From Megaustenia siamemsis (Eukaryota > Mollusca > Gastropoda > Stylommatophora > Ariophantidae), in assembly GCA_032433765.1 (NCBI GenBank), contig JAVIAB010000041.1:82211928-82275927 (forward strand): a stretch of DNA of 64,000 nucleotides, written 5' to 3'. The notes beneath the pieces are model-generated. The model saw only the letters and a program-made list of their open reading frames with translations. It was not told the DNA's origin and did not search any database. The position numbers and the translations under genes are program-made. This document shows, piece by piece, positions 38,205-48,624 of the stretch. Every line of letters starts with the position of its first letter. Position 1 is the first letter of the stretch.

Positions 38205-38350
38205 TTAGTATAAATAGTCAGTATAAATAGTCTATATAAATAGTCACTTTAAATATTCAATATGAATATTCAGTTTAAATATTCAGTTTAAATATTCAGT
38301 ATAAATAGTCGGTATAAATATTCAAAATAAATAGTCGGTATAAATAATGG
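38205..38350. repeat. irregular 12-14-bp repeat block
   Basis: Units of the type AGTATAAATAGTC and AGTTTAAATATTC. The AAATAGTCA core is shared with the 38028-38096 block, implying common origin. Confidence 0.85.
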
Positions 38351-38385
38351 AGGAATCTTCCTAAATATGTACAGTACAGTTTTGT

Positions 38386-38387
<2 letters not shown>

Positions 38388-38418
<31 letters not shown>
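38388..38418. repeat. (TC)n microsatellite
   Basis: A perfect CT dinucleotide run. Confidence 0.95.
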
Positions 38419-38421
<3 letters not shown>

Positions 38422-38529
38422 GTGTGTATGTGTGAGTTGACTGACAGCGAAGTGCTTAGTGTTCTGCTGTCCAGTGTCCAAGGACTGTGTTTGCCTCCTG
38501 CCCGAGTAAGTCTGACCCTCATGTATGCC

Positions 38530-38710
38530 TCCATACCGTCAGACAAAGGGAGTTAGTGCCCATGTTTGTCAATGGCCCATTTTATATCTGGTCGGTCTCA
38601 CGCCATGCCGCCCCAGTTTCACAGACAAATCCGGTGTCCATATCAAGCTGGGTGTACCGTCGACTAGTTAGCGAATCCGCTCTCTTGTCCTTTGTGGGCC
38701 AGTTCTCTAA
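38530..38710 (-). mobile_element. tRNA-derived SINE, diverged copy
   Basis: The minus strand follows the same order as the next copy: a degenerate tRNA head (from about 38710; CTAACTAGTCGACGG), then ACCCAGC, GGACACCGGATTTG, GGCGGCATGGCGTGAG and a GGGCACTAAC block near 38555. It is more decayed than the 38735-38965 copy and has no clean B box. Confidence 0.55.
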
Positions 38711-38734
38711 ACAGTAAGTCAAGAGCCCCGTCAC

Positions 38735-38965
38735 GCCAAGTGGCGTATAGGGAATATGGTGTTAGTGCCCATCAGTTTTATAGAGCGTCGGCACTTGATT
38801 TTGGGGTACTGTGGTCGATATTACGCCCGTGCCGCTTTACTTTCTCAGAAAAAAATCCGGTACCCATTTAAGGCTGGGTGAACCCGGAAGCCGTAGGTCA
38901 GGTTCGAACCCGACCTTTTGTCCATTGTAGTCCAGTTCACTAACCACTGAGCTATCGACGCTCCA
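38735..38965 (-). mobile_element. tRNA-derived SINE
   Basis: On the minus strand the head has an A box (GATAGCTCAGTGGTTAG, about 38945-38961) and a B box (GGTCGGGTTCGAACC, about 38903-38920) with tRNA-like spacing. The body follows: CTTCCGGGTTCACCCAGCC, TAAATGGGTACCGG, GAGAAAGTAAAGCGGC and TATACGCCACTTGGCGTGAC. A second clear copy at 57378-57625 (plus) has all these blocks. The family is not identified by name. Confidence 0.85.
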
Positions 38966-39000
38966 GTTCTCTAACCAGCGAGCTAATGCGGCTGTTTTGA
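38966..39000 (-). mobile_element. third SINE head fragment
   Basis: The minus strand reads GCCGCATTAGCTCGCTGGTT then AGAGAACTGG, an A-box half of the same tRNA head abutting the SINE above. It shows SINEs inserted next to or into each other. Confidence 0.6.
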
Positions 39001-39410
39001 GTTAAATTATGTTTAACTTGACCGAGATAAAGGCGAGAATCAGGTATCACGGTGCTCCATTTTGAGAGCGTCAATGAAGCAATGGGAGATGGATATCAAC
39101 AAGTGCATTTTGGTGACGTCAGACGCTCACAACCATTGCCAACCTTTGAGCAGCTCTGAGATGGTCATCATTCACTGACTGAAACTGACCTGGAGGCTAC
39201 TGCTACTGCTACGGAGATCTTACGTTCTCTGTGTTCTGACAGGAGACTGCAGCAGACATCTTCCTGGCACAGTGATTATTGGTTCATATAGAAAAGTTGG
39301 TGACACTAACAGGCACCGTCCAGGTACAACACTGATTGTCGTTCTAGCTGGAGCATTGCTGTCGAGATGGCTTCGTTTGTGATGCTCGGCTTTGATCACA
39401 TTGCTTGGTT
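39001..39410. other. unique spacer
   Basis: No repeat structure. Minus-strand frames continue from the duplicated 3' end of the 39704-40237 gene but show no recognisable domain. No gene called. Confidence 0.4.
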
Positions 39411-39520
39411 TGTGTGTGATGTGGGAGTGGTGATCTTGGATTGCTTGGTTTGTGTGTGATGTGGGAGTGGTTATCTTGGATTGCTTGTTTGTGTACGATG
39501 TGGGAGTGGTGATCTTGGTT
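39405..39520. repeat. about 40-50-bp short tandem repeat (2-3 copies)
   Basis: TGTGATGTGGGAGTGG with TATCTTGGATTGCTTG or GATCTTGGATTGCTTG recurs three times with small length changes. Confidence 0.85.
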
Positions 39521-39553
39521 TGTCTGGTTGGATGAAGTGGGACTGGTGCTACT

Positions 39554-39770
39554 GTAGCGTATAGGAATGTATAGGCGTATCCTCTTTCAGTTATCAGTGT
39601 CGGTGACATTATGTAGACGGGGCGAATTATGTAGCGTCCAGGAATTCATGGGCGTATCTGCTGTCAGTTATCAGTGTCGTTGACATTATTGGACGGAACG
39701 GGATTATGTAGCGTCCAGGAATGCATGGGCGTGTTCGCTACTGGAGTCATCAGTGTCGTTGACATTGTGT
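39554..39770. repeat. 77-bp tandem triplication at a gene 3' end
   Basis: GTAGCGTCCAGGAAT..ATGGGCGT then TCAGTTATCAGTGTCG and TTGACATTAT occurs at 39554, 39631 and 39708. The copy at 39708-39770 is the coding C-terminus of the membrane-protein frame on the minus strand (HNVNDTDDSSSEHAHAFLDA, then T and stop). The other two lie beyond its stop. Confidence 0.85.
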
Positions 39771-40237
39771 GGCCCGTCAAGGAAACAAGAGGCTGCACAA
39801 AACAATCTTCTCACTAAAACAAAGAGAAGAGCGTCCAGGAAGTACACTACGATCGACAGCACGCCCACCACGACAGTAAACGCCCATACAGTGTCGTCAT
39901 TCATCACCACGATCCCTACCTCACTCATCACACCAAAAGAGTGCACACATGCAAGCACAGCATGGACATCGATGCCGACAGTACCAATCACACGAGACGT
40001 CCTGGCTTGTGTCCGCAGAGAGCTGTTCCAGCGGAAACGTCCCGGGCTTCTGCCAATGAAATGTCTGCTGAACATGATGACGTAGAACACATCGAGCAAC
40101 AGTGCCAGGGAGAAGAGCACGACGCTGGCTATCCGGACATCCGTCAACAGGCTGCTGGCAACTGTCGTTGTTGTGTTGCAATGTGGGCGTTGTTGACGAC
40201 TATCCAACGCTGTTGAGCTGTTGTCGCAGGGAGGCAT
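39704..40237 (-). CDS. hypothetical small membrane protein (177 aa)
   Basis: An ATG-to-TAA frame in non-repetitive, GC-richer sequence. Three hydrophobic segments are visible: residues about 31-57 (IASVVLFSLALLLDVFYVIM), 83-111 (with VLACVHSFGVMSEVGIVVM) and 117-145 (FTVVVGVLSIVVYFLDALLF). The N-terminal tail has NSS and NTT sequons and no signal peptide. The C-terminal tail is acidic (NVNDTDDSSSEH). I recognise no family. It may be a complete single-exon gene, one exon of a larger gene, or chance. The hydrophobic pattern and the ATG favour a real product. Its last about 63 nt are the first copy of a 77-bp tandem triplication. Confidence 0.45.
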   Translation of the reverse strand: MPPCDNSSTALDSRQQRPHCNTTTTVASSLLTDVRIASVVLFSLALLLDVFYVIMFSRHFIGRSPGRFRWNSSLRTQARTSRVIGTVGIDVHAVLACVHSFGVMSEVGIVVMNDDTVWAFTVVVGVLSIVVYFLDALLFVLVRRLFCAASCFLDGPHNVNDTDDSSSEHAHAFLDAT

Positions 40238-40429
40238 GCCGGGATGCTGTCGTTCAGGCTCGCACGCAAATCAAATCCCAGCTCACACATTGTCCACGCC
40301 TCTTCACCTGTGGAAATAAGTGTAAAGCGCTTGTAGTAAAGTGGCATCATTTACGTAAACGGATGCTGTTTTAAAACTTATTGACACATTTACATATTGT
40401 AGTAGATTGAACCCAAGATGAAAGACGCC

Positions 40430-40962
40430 AGAGAAAAGAAGCAAGAGAAAAGAAGCAGAGAAAAGACGCCAGAGAAAAGAAGCAAGAGAAAAGACGCCAG
40501 AGAAAAGAAGCAAGAGAAAAGAAGCAAGAGAAAAGAAGCAAGTGAAAAGAAGCAAGAGAAAAGAAGCAAGAGAAAAGACGCCAGAGAAAAGAAGCCAGAG
40601 AAAAGAAGCAAGAGAAAAGAAGCAAGAGAAAAGAAGCAAGAGAAAAGACGCCAGAGAAAAGAAGCAAGAGAAAAGAAGCAAGAGAAAGACGCCAGAGAAA
40701 AGAAGCAAGAGAAAAGAAGCAAGAGAAAAGAAGCAAGAGAAAAGAAGCAAGAGAAAAGAAGCAAGAGAAAAGAAGCAAGAGAAAAGAAGCAAGAGAAAAG
40801 AAGCAAGAGAAAAGAAGCAAGAGAAAAGAAGCAAGAGAAAAGAAGCAAGAGAAAAGAAGCAAGAGAAAAGAAGCAAGAGAAAAGAAGCAAGAGAAAAGAA
40901 GCCAGAGAAAAGAAGCAAGAGAAAAGAAGCAAGAGAAAAGAAGCAAGAGAAAAGAAGCGTGA
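40430..40962. repeat. 14-bp polypurine minisatellite (about 38 copies)
   Basis: The unit is GAAGCAAGAGAAAA, with some units GACGCCAGAGAAAA. The plus strand is almost all purine over 530 bp apart from one or two C per unit. Open frames run through it in all phases on both strands (FLLLLFSCFFS or EKRSKRKEAREKK repeats), which I treat as artefacts. Confidence 0.96.
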
Positions 40963-41094
40963 TCCATCAACATAAAACTATCTTGTTCTTTTAGACCGTC
41001 TGTGCCGCCCCAATGTGAGCAAGATCAGCCACGAGAGAAGCTGGCTAGCAGTTCAAGATCTACTTCCTGGTACCAGTCGTCTGTAAACAACTGT

Positions 41095-42605
41095 TTTCTC
41101 AAGTAAACAACTTTACTATCTTGGTAAACAACTGTTCTTTCAAGGTAAACAAAGGTACCATATAGGTAAACAACTGTTCTATCAAGGTAAACAAAGGTAC
41201 CATATAGGTAAATAACTGTACTATCAAGGTAAACAAAGGTACCATCTAGGTAAATAACTGTACTATCAAGGTAAACAAAGGTACCATCTAGGTAAACAAC
41301 TGTTCTTTAAAGGTAAACAAAGGTACCATATAGGTAGATAACTGTCCTATCAAGGTAGACAACTGTTTTATCAAGGTAGACAACTGTTCTATCAAGGTAG
41401 ACAACTGTTCTATCAAGGTAGACAACTGTTCTATCAAGGTAAACAACTGTTCTATCAAGGTAAACGATTGTTCTATCAAGGTAGACAACTGTTCTATCAA
41501 GGTAGACAACTGTTCTATCAAGGTAGACAACTGTTCTATCAAGGTAAACGATTGTTCTATCAAGGTAGACAACTGTTCTATCAAGGTAAACAACTGTTCT
41601 ATCAAGGTAAACAATTGTTCTATCAAGGTAAACGATTGTTCTATCAAGGTAGACAACTGTTCTATCAAGGTAAACGATTGTTCTATCAAGGTAAACGATT
41701 GTTCTATCAAGGTAAACAACTGTTCTATCAAGGTAGACAACTGTTCTATCAAGGTAAACAATTGTTCTATCAAGGTAGATAACTGTTCTATCAAGGTAAA
41801 CAACTGTTCTATCAAGGTAAACAATTGTTCTATCAAGGTAGACAACTGTTCTATCAAGGTAAACGATTGTTCTATCAAGGTAGACAACTGTTCTATCAAG
41901 GTAGATAACTGTTCTATCAAGGTAAACAACTGTTCTATCAAGGTAAACAATTGTTCTATCAAGGTAGACAACTGTTCTATCAAGGTAAACGATTGTTCTA
42001 TCAAGGTAAACGATTGTTCTATCAAGGTAAACAACTGTTCTATCAAGGTAGACAACTGTTCTATCAAGGTAAACAATTGTTCTATCAAGGTAGATAACTG
42101 TTCTATCAAGGTAAACAACTGTTCTATCAAGGTAGACAACTGTTCTATCAAGGTAGACAACTGTTCTATCAAGGTAAACAACTGTTCTATCAAGGTAAAC
42201 AACTGTTCTATCAGGTAAACAACTGTTCTATCAAGGTAAACAACTGTTCTATCAAGGTAGACAACTGTTCTATCAAGGTAAACAACTGTTCTATCGAGGT
42301 AAACAACTGTTCTATCAAGGTAAACAACTGTTCTATCAAGGTAGACAACTGTTCTATCAAGGTAAACAACTGTTCTATCGAGGTAAACAACTGTTCTATC
42401 AAGGTAAACAACTGTTCTATCAAGGTAAACAACTGTTCTATCAAGGTAAACAACTGTTCTATCAAGGTAAACAACTGTTCTATCAAGGTAGACAACTGTT
42501 CTATCAAGGTAAACAACTGTTCTATCGAGGTAAACAACTGTACCATCTAGGTAAACAATCTAGGTAAACAATCTAGGTAAACAATCTAGGTAAACAACTG
42601 TTTAC
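41095..42605. repeat. 21-bp minisatellite (about 71 copies)
   Basis: The unit is CAAGGTAAACAACTGTTCTA plus T, alternating AAACAACTG, AGACAACTG, AAACGATTG and AAACAATTG. At 21 bp the frame is preserved, so the minus strand is open for 304 and 111 codons as a heptad LSTLIEQ/LFTLIEQ series. No start region, splice context or unique domain suggests a gene. Confidence 0.96.
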
Positions 42606-42977
42606 ACATGACGTCAGTTGAGTATAAAGGCTGTATATTTATATTTGAAACATGAGCAACAGTTCGACACATAGCCCTGCCAGCGATCCACATATCCAAC
42701 TGATACACGTGGCAGCACACCGTGTGTACATCAGCACACCGTGTGTGTCTCAGACTTGGCACATATTACAAAAACAACTGCTTCAAACAGCGCATTTGTG
42801 GTTATACAATGTACGAGTACGTGTAGACAGTCTCTATGATCTGCTGTATTCACGTATGTTAACTCCAATGTTGTCGACTTTTTAAATATCTTTAGCTGAT
42901 GGAGAGTCTAATGAAATTACGATTAACCTCTGTGATAATTTACTTAGTCAAGGTTCCTTGAGCAGGTTTAGAGGTCA
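42606..42977. other. unique spacer
   Basis: No repeat and no recognisable coding sequence. GTGTGTACATCAGCACACC is a local near-duplicate. Nothing else seen. Confidence 0.45.
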
Positions 42978-42978
42978 A

Positions 42979-43033
<55 letters not shown>

Positions 43034-43250
43034 GATCAGGACTCAATCAGAGTAGGATTCCAGACTCTCACATGAAGTCAGCTGTCAGGTTAAGTGTGTT
43101 GATCGCCCCCACAGACAGAACAACACAATTAGAGTCTACCAGATCCACTCTGACCGAACAACCGTTAAAACGCTGCACTGTGTTCTGCGCCAGTGGCACA
43201 GTGCATCTAATTTCAGCCAGCATTTTATTCAGGTTTGCTTTCCTTAGCCT
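42978..43250 (+). repeat. left arm of a large inverted repeat, with (TC)n
   Basis: (TC)27 at 42978-43031, then GCGATCAGGACTCAATCAGA and on to TTCAGGTTTGCTTTCC (about 43240). The reverse complement of 44487-44722 matches in the same order, including the dinucleotide run: GAGTCTGGA.TCCTACTCTG, TGCGCCAGTGGC.CAGTGCAT and AGCCAGCATTTT.TTCAGG. Identity by eye is well above 80% in the conserved blocks. Confidence 0.85.
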
Positions 43251-43950
43251 TTGATTGTCCCCAATCTTCCTGCAAGGCAGCAGATTGTCTTTTCTGTAGG
43301 GGGATTCAGTCCTTAGATGGTCGACCCTCCCAGATTTACGAGTACCATCTGCCCGAGTCACTAGCGGTGACTAACACAGACATGCGACTTGGAATATGAG
43401 GAAACTGCAACAAGGAACACTTTTCATGCACAGCCTCCAACTATTCCCGCCGCCTATCCCCATATACCGATAACTCACGTCCTCTTGAAAATGATGATCG
43501 TCGTAGCACTAGATGATGTTAGGTCATCGTTGTTGACTGCAATTCCGAACATATAGACACACAGTCAGTCGTCAAATTATCCCCGTCGCACATCAAACAG
43601 CGGACCGTAAGATTAGCGCACGGCCGATCTAGGAAACCATTACGATGGCGTAGCACACAACAATGGCAAACTCACAATCTCGCTCCCTTTAGATTTCTGA
43701 CCACTCCAGTGTAAGCAGCCTACGACGAACAAAACACGAAGCAACTTCCCCAAAGAGACAAAACTGCGGCTGACGAAGTAGTTTACATTAATGAGTAACA
43801 TGGAAATAACTTGCTTCTAGGAATTCCAACAATGGCCATGAACAGCACCAATGTGACGTAAAGCACAGATCAAGTCTAGACGGTGGAAGGTCTCATTCAT
43901 AACACTTGATTTGTCAAAAACGGACTGTTGTCGGCCCACGACCTCGCTTT

Positions 43951-44064
43951 AGAGGCACAGATGTATTAAGTAGATCATCATTTTGACTTTAACGCAGACA
44001 AGTGCAACGAACGGTGCACTTTCTGCAGCGATCGAGAGGACGTGGACTAGATCCGCCATCTTGG
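43951..44064 (-). promoter_or_regulatory. possible TISU/YY1 start site and short frame
   Basis: CCAAGATGGCGGAT on the minus strand fits the TISU initiator/YY1 consensus. The ATG at 44059 opens 36 codons beginning MADLVHVLSIAAESAPFVAL before a TAA. It could be a first coding exon with an unseen donor, a retroelement promoter, or chance. No homologue is recognised. Confidence 0.2.
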
Positions 44065-44327
44065 AGACGGAACCACCAAAAATACATCTTAAAGGAGAAA
44101 TTGAAATAATACGACCACAATAAAAGACAGTGGTTTGAAATGAGCAATAATGAAAGTCATGGTATGCAAATGAGACAGGAGCAAAGAAGAAGGTGGTTTC
44201 AAGACATCAAGAAGACTTTGACAACAGAAGAAGTGGGAGATCTGGCTAGAGACAGCGATTCTGCAAAGGGCATGTGATGGCTAGAAAACTAAACCATACA
44301 TGAAGGTTGGCAGGATGGGGCTGGGTG

Positions 44328-44390
44328 AAATGGAGATAATATGCTGGCCTCTGGACAAGAAAGTTATGGGTTCGAATCCCATCACAAGCC
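44328..44390 (+). mobile_element. tRNA-like B box, possible SINE head
   Basis: TATGGGTTCGAATCCCATCA is a perfect TPsiC-like arm. The 50 bp before it (GCTGGGTGAAATGG...) only weakly resembles an A box or D arm, and no full tRNA cloverleaf could be folded, so a functional tRNA gene is not called. Confidence 0.35.
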
Positions 44391-44486
44391 ATGGGAATTA
44401 TTTTACTTCAATCTATCCTCTCTTCGTGGCTTAATCTTCTCCTGGCATCTGGGTATTGAGATATGATGTCTAGCACTCTCTGGGCT

Positions 44487-44660
44487 GAGGAAAGCAAACC
44501 TGAACAAAATGCTGGCTGAAATCGGATGCACTGGGCCACTGGCGCAGAACACAGTGCAACGTTTTAACAGGTATTCAAGCGGAGTGGATCTAACAGGCTT
44601 AAACAGACAGCTGTCTTCGTGTGAGAGTCTGGAGTCCTACTCTGATTGAGTCCTGATCGC

Positions 44661-44722
<62 letters not shown>
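44487..44722 (-). repeat. right arm of the large inverted repeat, with (AG)n
   Basis: It is the reverse-complement partner of 42978-43250 and ends in an imperfect (AG)n at 44664-44722. The arms may be two oppositely inserted copies of one repeat or the long terminal inverted repeats of a foldback-type element. Confidence 0.85.
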
Positions 44723-44726
<4 letters not shown>

Positions 44727-44829
44727 CTTTAGAAAAAAAAACAGTAAAAAACAAAAATGTACAAAAGCTCTGACGGCTGCATATTGCCATCTTGTAGGAA
44801 CGGTCCAACTTCTCTGTGTTTGCAGTTTA

Positions 44830-46835
44830 TTTTCTTTATCAACACTAAAATGACCCCTTTCACTTTACAACACTAAAACTACCACTTTAACTTTATCAAC
44901 GCTAAAATGATCACTTTAACTTTATCAACGCTAAAATGATCACTTTAACTTTATCAACACTAAAACTACCACTTTAACTTTATCAACACTAAAATGACTA
45001 CTTTAACTTTATCAACACTAAAATTACCACTTTAACTTTATCAACGCTAAAATGATCACTTTAACTTTATCAACACTAAAATTACCACTTTAACTTTATC
45101 AACACTAAAATTACTACTTTAACTTTATCAACACTAAAATTACTACTTTAACTTTATCAACACTAAAATGACAACTTTAACTTTATCAACACTAAAATTA
45201 CCACTTTAACTTTATCAACACTAAAATGACACTTTAACTTTATCAACACTAAAATTACCACTTTAACTTTATCAACACTAAAATGACAACTTTAACTTTA
45301 TCAACACTAAAATTACCACTTTAACTTTATCAACGCTAAAATGACAACTTTAACTTTATCAACACTAAAATTACCACTTTAACTTTATCAACACTAAAAT
45401 GACAACTTTAACTTTATCAACACTAAAATGACAACTTTAACTTTATCAACACTAAAATTACCACTTTAACTTTATCAACACTAAAATGATCACTTTAACT
45501 TTATCAACACTAAAATTACTACTTTAACTTTATCAACACTAAAATGATAACTTTAACTTTATCAACACTAAAATGACAACTTTAACTTTATCAACACTAA
45601 AATTACCACTTTAACTTTATCAACACTAAAATGACAAATTTAACTTTATCAACACTAAAATGACCACTTTCACTTTATCAACACTAAAATGACAACTTTA
45701 ACTTTATCAACACTAAATGATAACTTTATCAACACTAAAATTATTACTTTAACTTTATCAACACTAAAATGACAACTTTAACTTTATCAACACTAAAATG
45801 ACCACGTTAACTTTATCAACACTAAAATTATTACTTTAACTTTATCAACACTAAAATGAAAACTTTAACTTTATCAACACTAAAATGACCACTTTAACTT
45901 TATCAATACTAAAATGACAACTTTAACTTTATCAGCACTAAAATGACCACTTTAACTTTATCAACACTAAAATGACTACTTTAACTTTATCAACACTAAA
46001 ATGACTACTTTAACTTTATCAACACTAAAATGACAACTTTAACTTTATCAGCACTAAAATGACTACTTTAACTTTATCAGCACTAAAATGACTACTTTAA
46101 CTTTATCAACACTAAAATGACTACAAAACTTTATCAGCACTAAAATGACTACTTTAACTTTATCAGCACTAAAATGACTACTTTAACTTTATCAACACTA
46201 AAATGACAACTTTAACTTTATCAACACTAAATGACCACTTTCACTTTATCAACACTAAAATGACCACTTTAACTTTATCAACACTAAAATGACTACTTTA
46301 ACTTTATCAGCACTAAAATGACTACTTTAACTTTATCAACACTAAAATGACTACTTTAACTTTATCAGCACTAAAATGACTACAAATCTTTATCAACACT
46401 AAAATGACTACTTTAACTTTATCAACACTAAAATGACTACAAATCTTTATCAACACTAAAATGACTACTTTAACTTTATCAACACTAAAATGACTACTTT
46501 AACTTTATCAGCACTAAAATGACTACTTTAACTTTATCAACACTAAATTGACAACTTTAACTTTATCAACACTAAAATGACAACTTTAACTTTATCAACA
46601 CTAAAATGACTACTTTAACTTTATCAACACTAAAATGACTACTTTAACTTTATCAACACTAAAATGACAACTTTAACTTTATCAACACTAAAATGACAAC
46701 TTTAACTTTATCAACACTAAAATGACAACTTTAACTTTATCAACACTAAATGATAACTTTAAATTTATCAACACTAAAATGACAACTTTAACTTTATCAA
46801 CACTAAATGATAACTTTAACTTTATCACACGACAC
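44830..46835. repeat. 29-bp minisatellite (about 69 copies)
   Basis: The unit is ACTTTAACTTTATCAACACT plus AAAATGACA, with ATTACC, TGACTA and TGATCA variants. A few units lose the TTTAA block (for example TACAAATCTTTATC). The right end is homogeneous. Confidence 0.96.
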
Positions 46836-47210
46836 ATAATTACAGAAACTCCTACAACAAAGAACAAAAAAATAAGTTCTCCACACAAGAAGAACACATC
46901 CACAGAACATTGCCCAACACAGTAGAAGATAAGTTTACCTTGCAGAAAGAACATTGACAGTCACGTCGTGACACGTCCTCTAGTGCACTCAAGAATGTCA
47001 CGCAAGTTTTGTCACCTTCCAAGGCTTGCCCTTTAGTTCAACAAATGTCACCAGGGGTGGGCTGGGGGTGGTGGCTAGGAATGATGTGTCACACACTGTC
47101 AAGGTCACGGTGATGATAACTTTCCCCAGCTTTTGTTCAACGACAGCACGAGCCAGGAAGGTCTAAAGGCAGGTACAGGAGACATTCTCTTACCCTATAG
47201 CTCTTGCTCT
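46836..47210. other. unique spacer
   Basis: No gene recognised. It contains G-rich GGGGTGGGCTGGGGGTGGTGG at about 47055. Confidence 0.45.
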
Positions 47211-47320
47211 TCTTGTTCATGTTCTTGTTCATGTTCTTCTTGTTGTTCTTGTTCTTGTTCATGTTCTTGTTGATGTTCTTGTTGATGTTCTTGTTGTTGA
47301 TGTTCTTGTTGTTGACAGCC
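47211..47320. repeat. (GTTCTT/GTTCAT) short tandem repeat
   Basis: GTTCTTGTTCATGTTCTTGTT-type 6-12-bp repeats over about 100 bp. Confidence 0.9.
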
Positions 47321-47399
47321 GCTCATTTCTTCTTCTACGTTTATCCTTCTGCCAATCTAGCTATCAACAGTCAATAAATTGTAGTACCAGATTAGTGGG

Positions 47400-47510
47400 C
47401 AGACAGACAAAATAGACAGACAAAATAGACAGATAGACAGACAGTCATACAGACAGGCAAAAGACAAAAACTGGTGGGTGGGTAGGTAGGTAGGTAGGTA
47501 GGTAGGTAGA
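47400..47510. repeat. microsatellites (GACA-type, then GGTA)n
   Basis: ACAGACAAAATAGACAGA-type repeats, then (GGTA)8 at about 47477-47508. Confidence 0.9.
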
Positions 47511-47636
47511 ATCAGCAGTTAACAAAGTTCATTGACCTGATCAACGATTATCTGGGTGAAATAAAAACTGTGGCTGGATATCTTCGTATCGACTGCGCTG
47601 GGCAAGCGGCTTTTATCCTCCAGTCCTGCAAGTGCC

Positions 47637-47930
47637 CCCCCCCCCCCCCCGCAACAGCACAGACCACAGAAAATGGACAAATGGTAAATGGGGGTGGGGG
47701 AGTGAGCTTTACATGGAGGACTGGACAGGGGGAGTGTTTCATAACATGGAGGAGGTACAGTGAGGGGTGGGGAGCGAGGAGGGAAAGAGATGGGAAAGAG
47801 TGAGGAATAAAGGGGGAGGAAGAGAGAGAAGGACAGAGAAGGACAGAGAGGGAGATGAAGAGGGGAAGAATGAGTGAGAGAGAGCGGGAGAGAGAGGTGA
47901 GAATGTAGCAGAGAGGGGAGAGCGAGAGGG
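47637..47930. repeat. C-run followed by GA/GGA-rich purine tract
   Basis: A run of 14 C at about 47637-47650, then a purine-dominated stretch (GAGGGAAAGAGATGGGAAAGA and similar). Minus-strand frames with SLSLSLPL reflect composition only. Confidence 0.8.
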
Positions 47931-48119
47931 AGAATGAACGATAACTCATGGTGGCGAGCCTGTGAAGGGAGATCAGGCCGACATGTCACCACGGCTATCA
48001 ACTTGTCCTGCCACTAACAAGGTCTTGTTGCTCAGCTTCAATCAGCAACTTACGGTCTCGTACAATCGATTCTGGCAGGCAGGTATCACCACGGCGGTGA
48101 TGTAGGAGACCTGCATTGA

Positions 48120-48570
48120 AATAAACCCAACAACATACACAACACAGACATACAACATTCACAACACACAGCATTCGCAACACAGATACACAACATTCAC
48201 AACACAGACACACAACATTCACAACACACAACATTAACAATATACAACACAGACATCACACAACACAGACATACAACATTCACAACACACAACATTCACA
48301 ACACAGATACACAACATTCACAACACAGACACACAACATACAACATTCACAACACACAACATTCACAACACAGATACACAACATTCACAACACAGACACA
48401 CAACAGTCACAACACACAACATTAACAATATACAACACAGACAACACACAACACAGACAACACACACACCACACAATACACAACATACACAACATACACA
48501 ACAGACAACACAGACACACAACACACAGACACACAACACAGACACACCCAATACAGACACACAACATAAG
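48120..48570. repeat. CAACA-rich 10-22-bp minisatellite
   Basis: ACACAACATTCACAACACAG-type units of irregular length, losing regularity toward 48570. Confidence 0.92.
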
Positions 48571-48624
48571 CAAGTCACAAACTAGGAACAGAAAATGAAC
48601 AGCTGGGCTAACAGAAAGACAAGA

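Larger units (their letters stand above)
43251..44486. other. unique spacer between inverted-repeat arms
   Basis: About 1.2 kb without tandem structure. It contains a canonical YY1/TISU-like block at 44053-44064 (CCAAGATGGCGG on the minus strand) and a tRNA B-box-like GGGTTCGAATCCC near 44370. No transposase or other protein is recognised. Confidence 0.5.

Noticed and set aside
40304..40994. Hydrophobic LASFLLLLFSCFF protein (minus) or basic EKRSKRKEAREKK protein (plus)
   Set aside because: A 14-bp polypurine repeat is open in all frames of both strands. No gene structure is visible.
43068..43361. 98- and 97-codon ORFs over the left inverted-repeat arm
   Set aside because: The equivalent frame is not kept in the right arm (44487-44722), so there is no sign of coding constraint.
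44328..44390. Functional tRNA gene
   Set aside because: Only the TPsiC-like arm is convincing. D arm, anticodon arm and acceptor pairing could not be built.
47519..48001. Serine/leucine-rich minus-strand ORFs (SLSLSLPLS)
   Set aside because: They are the translation of a GA/GGA-rich purine tract; composition explains them.
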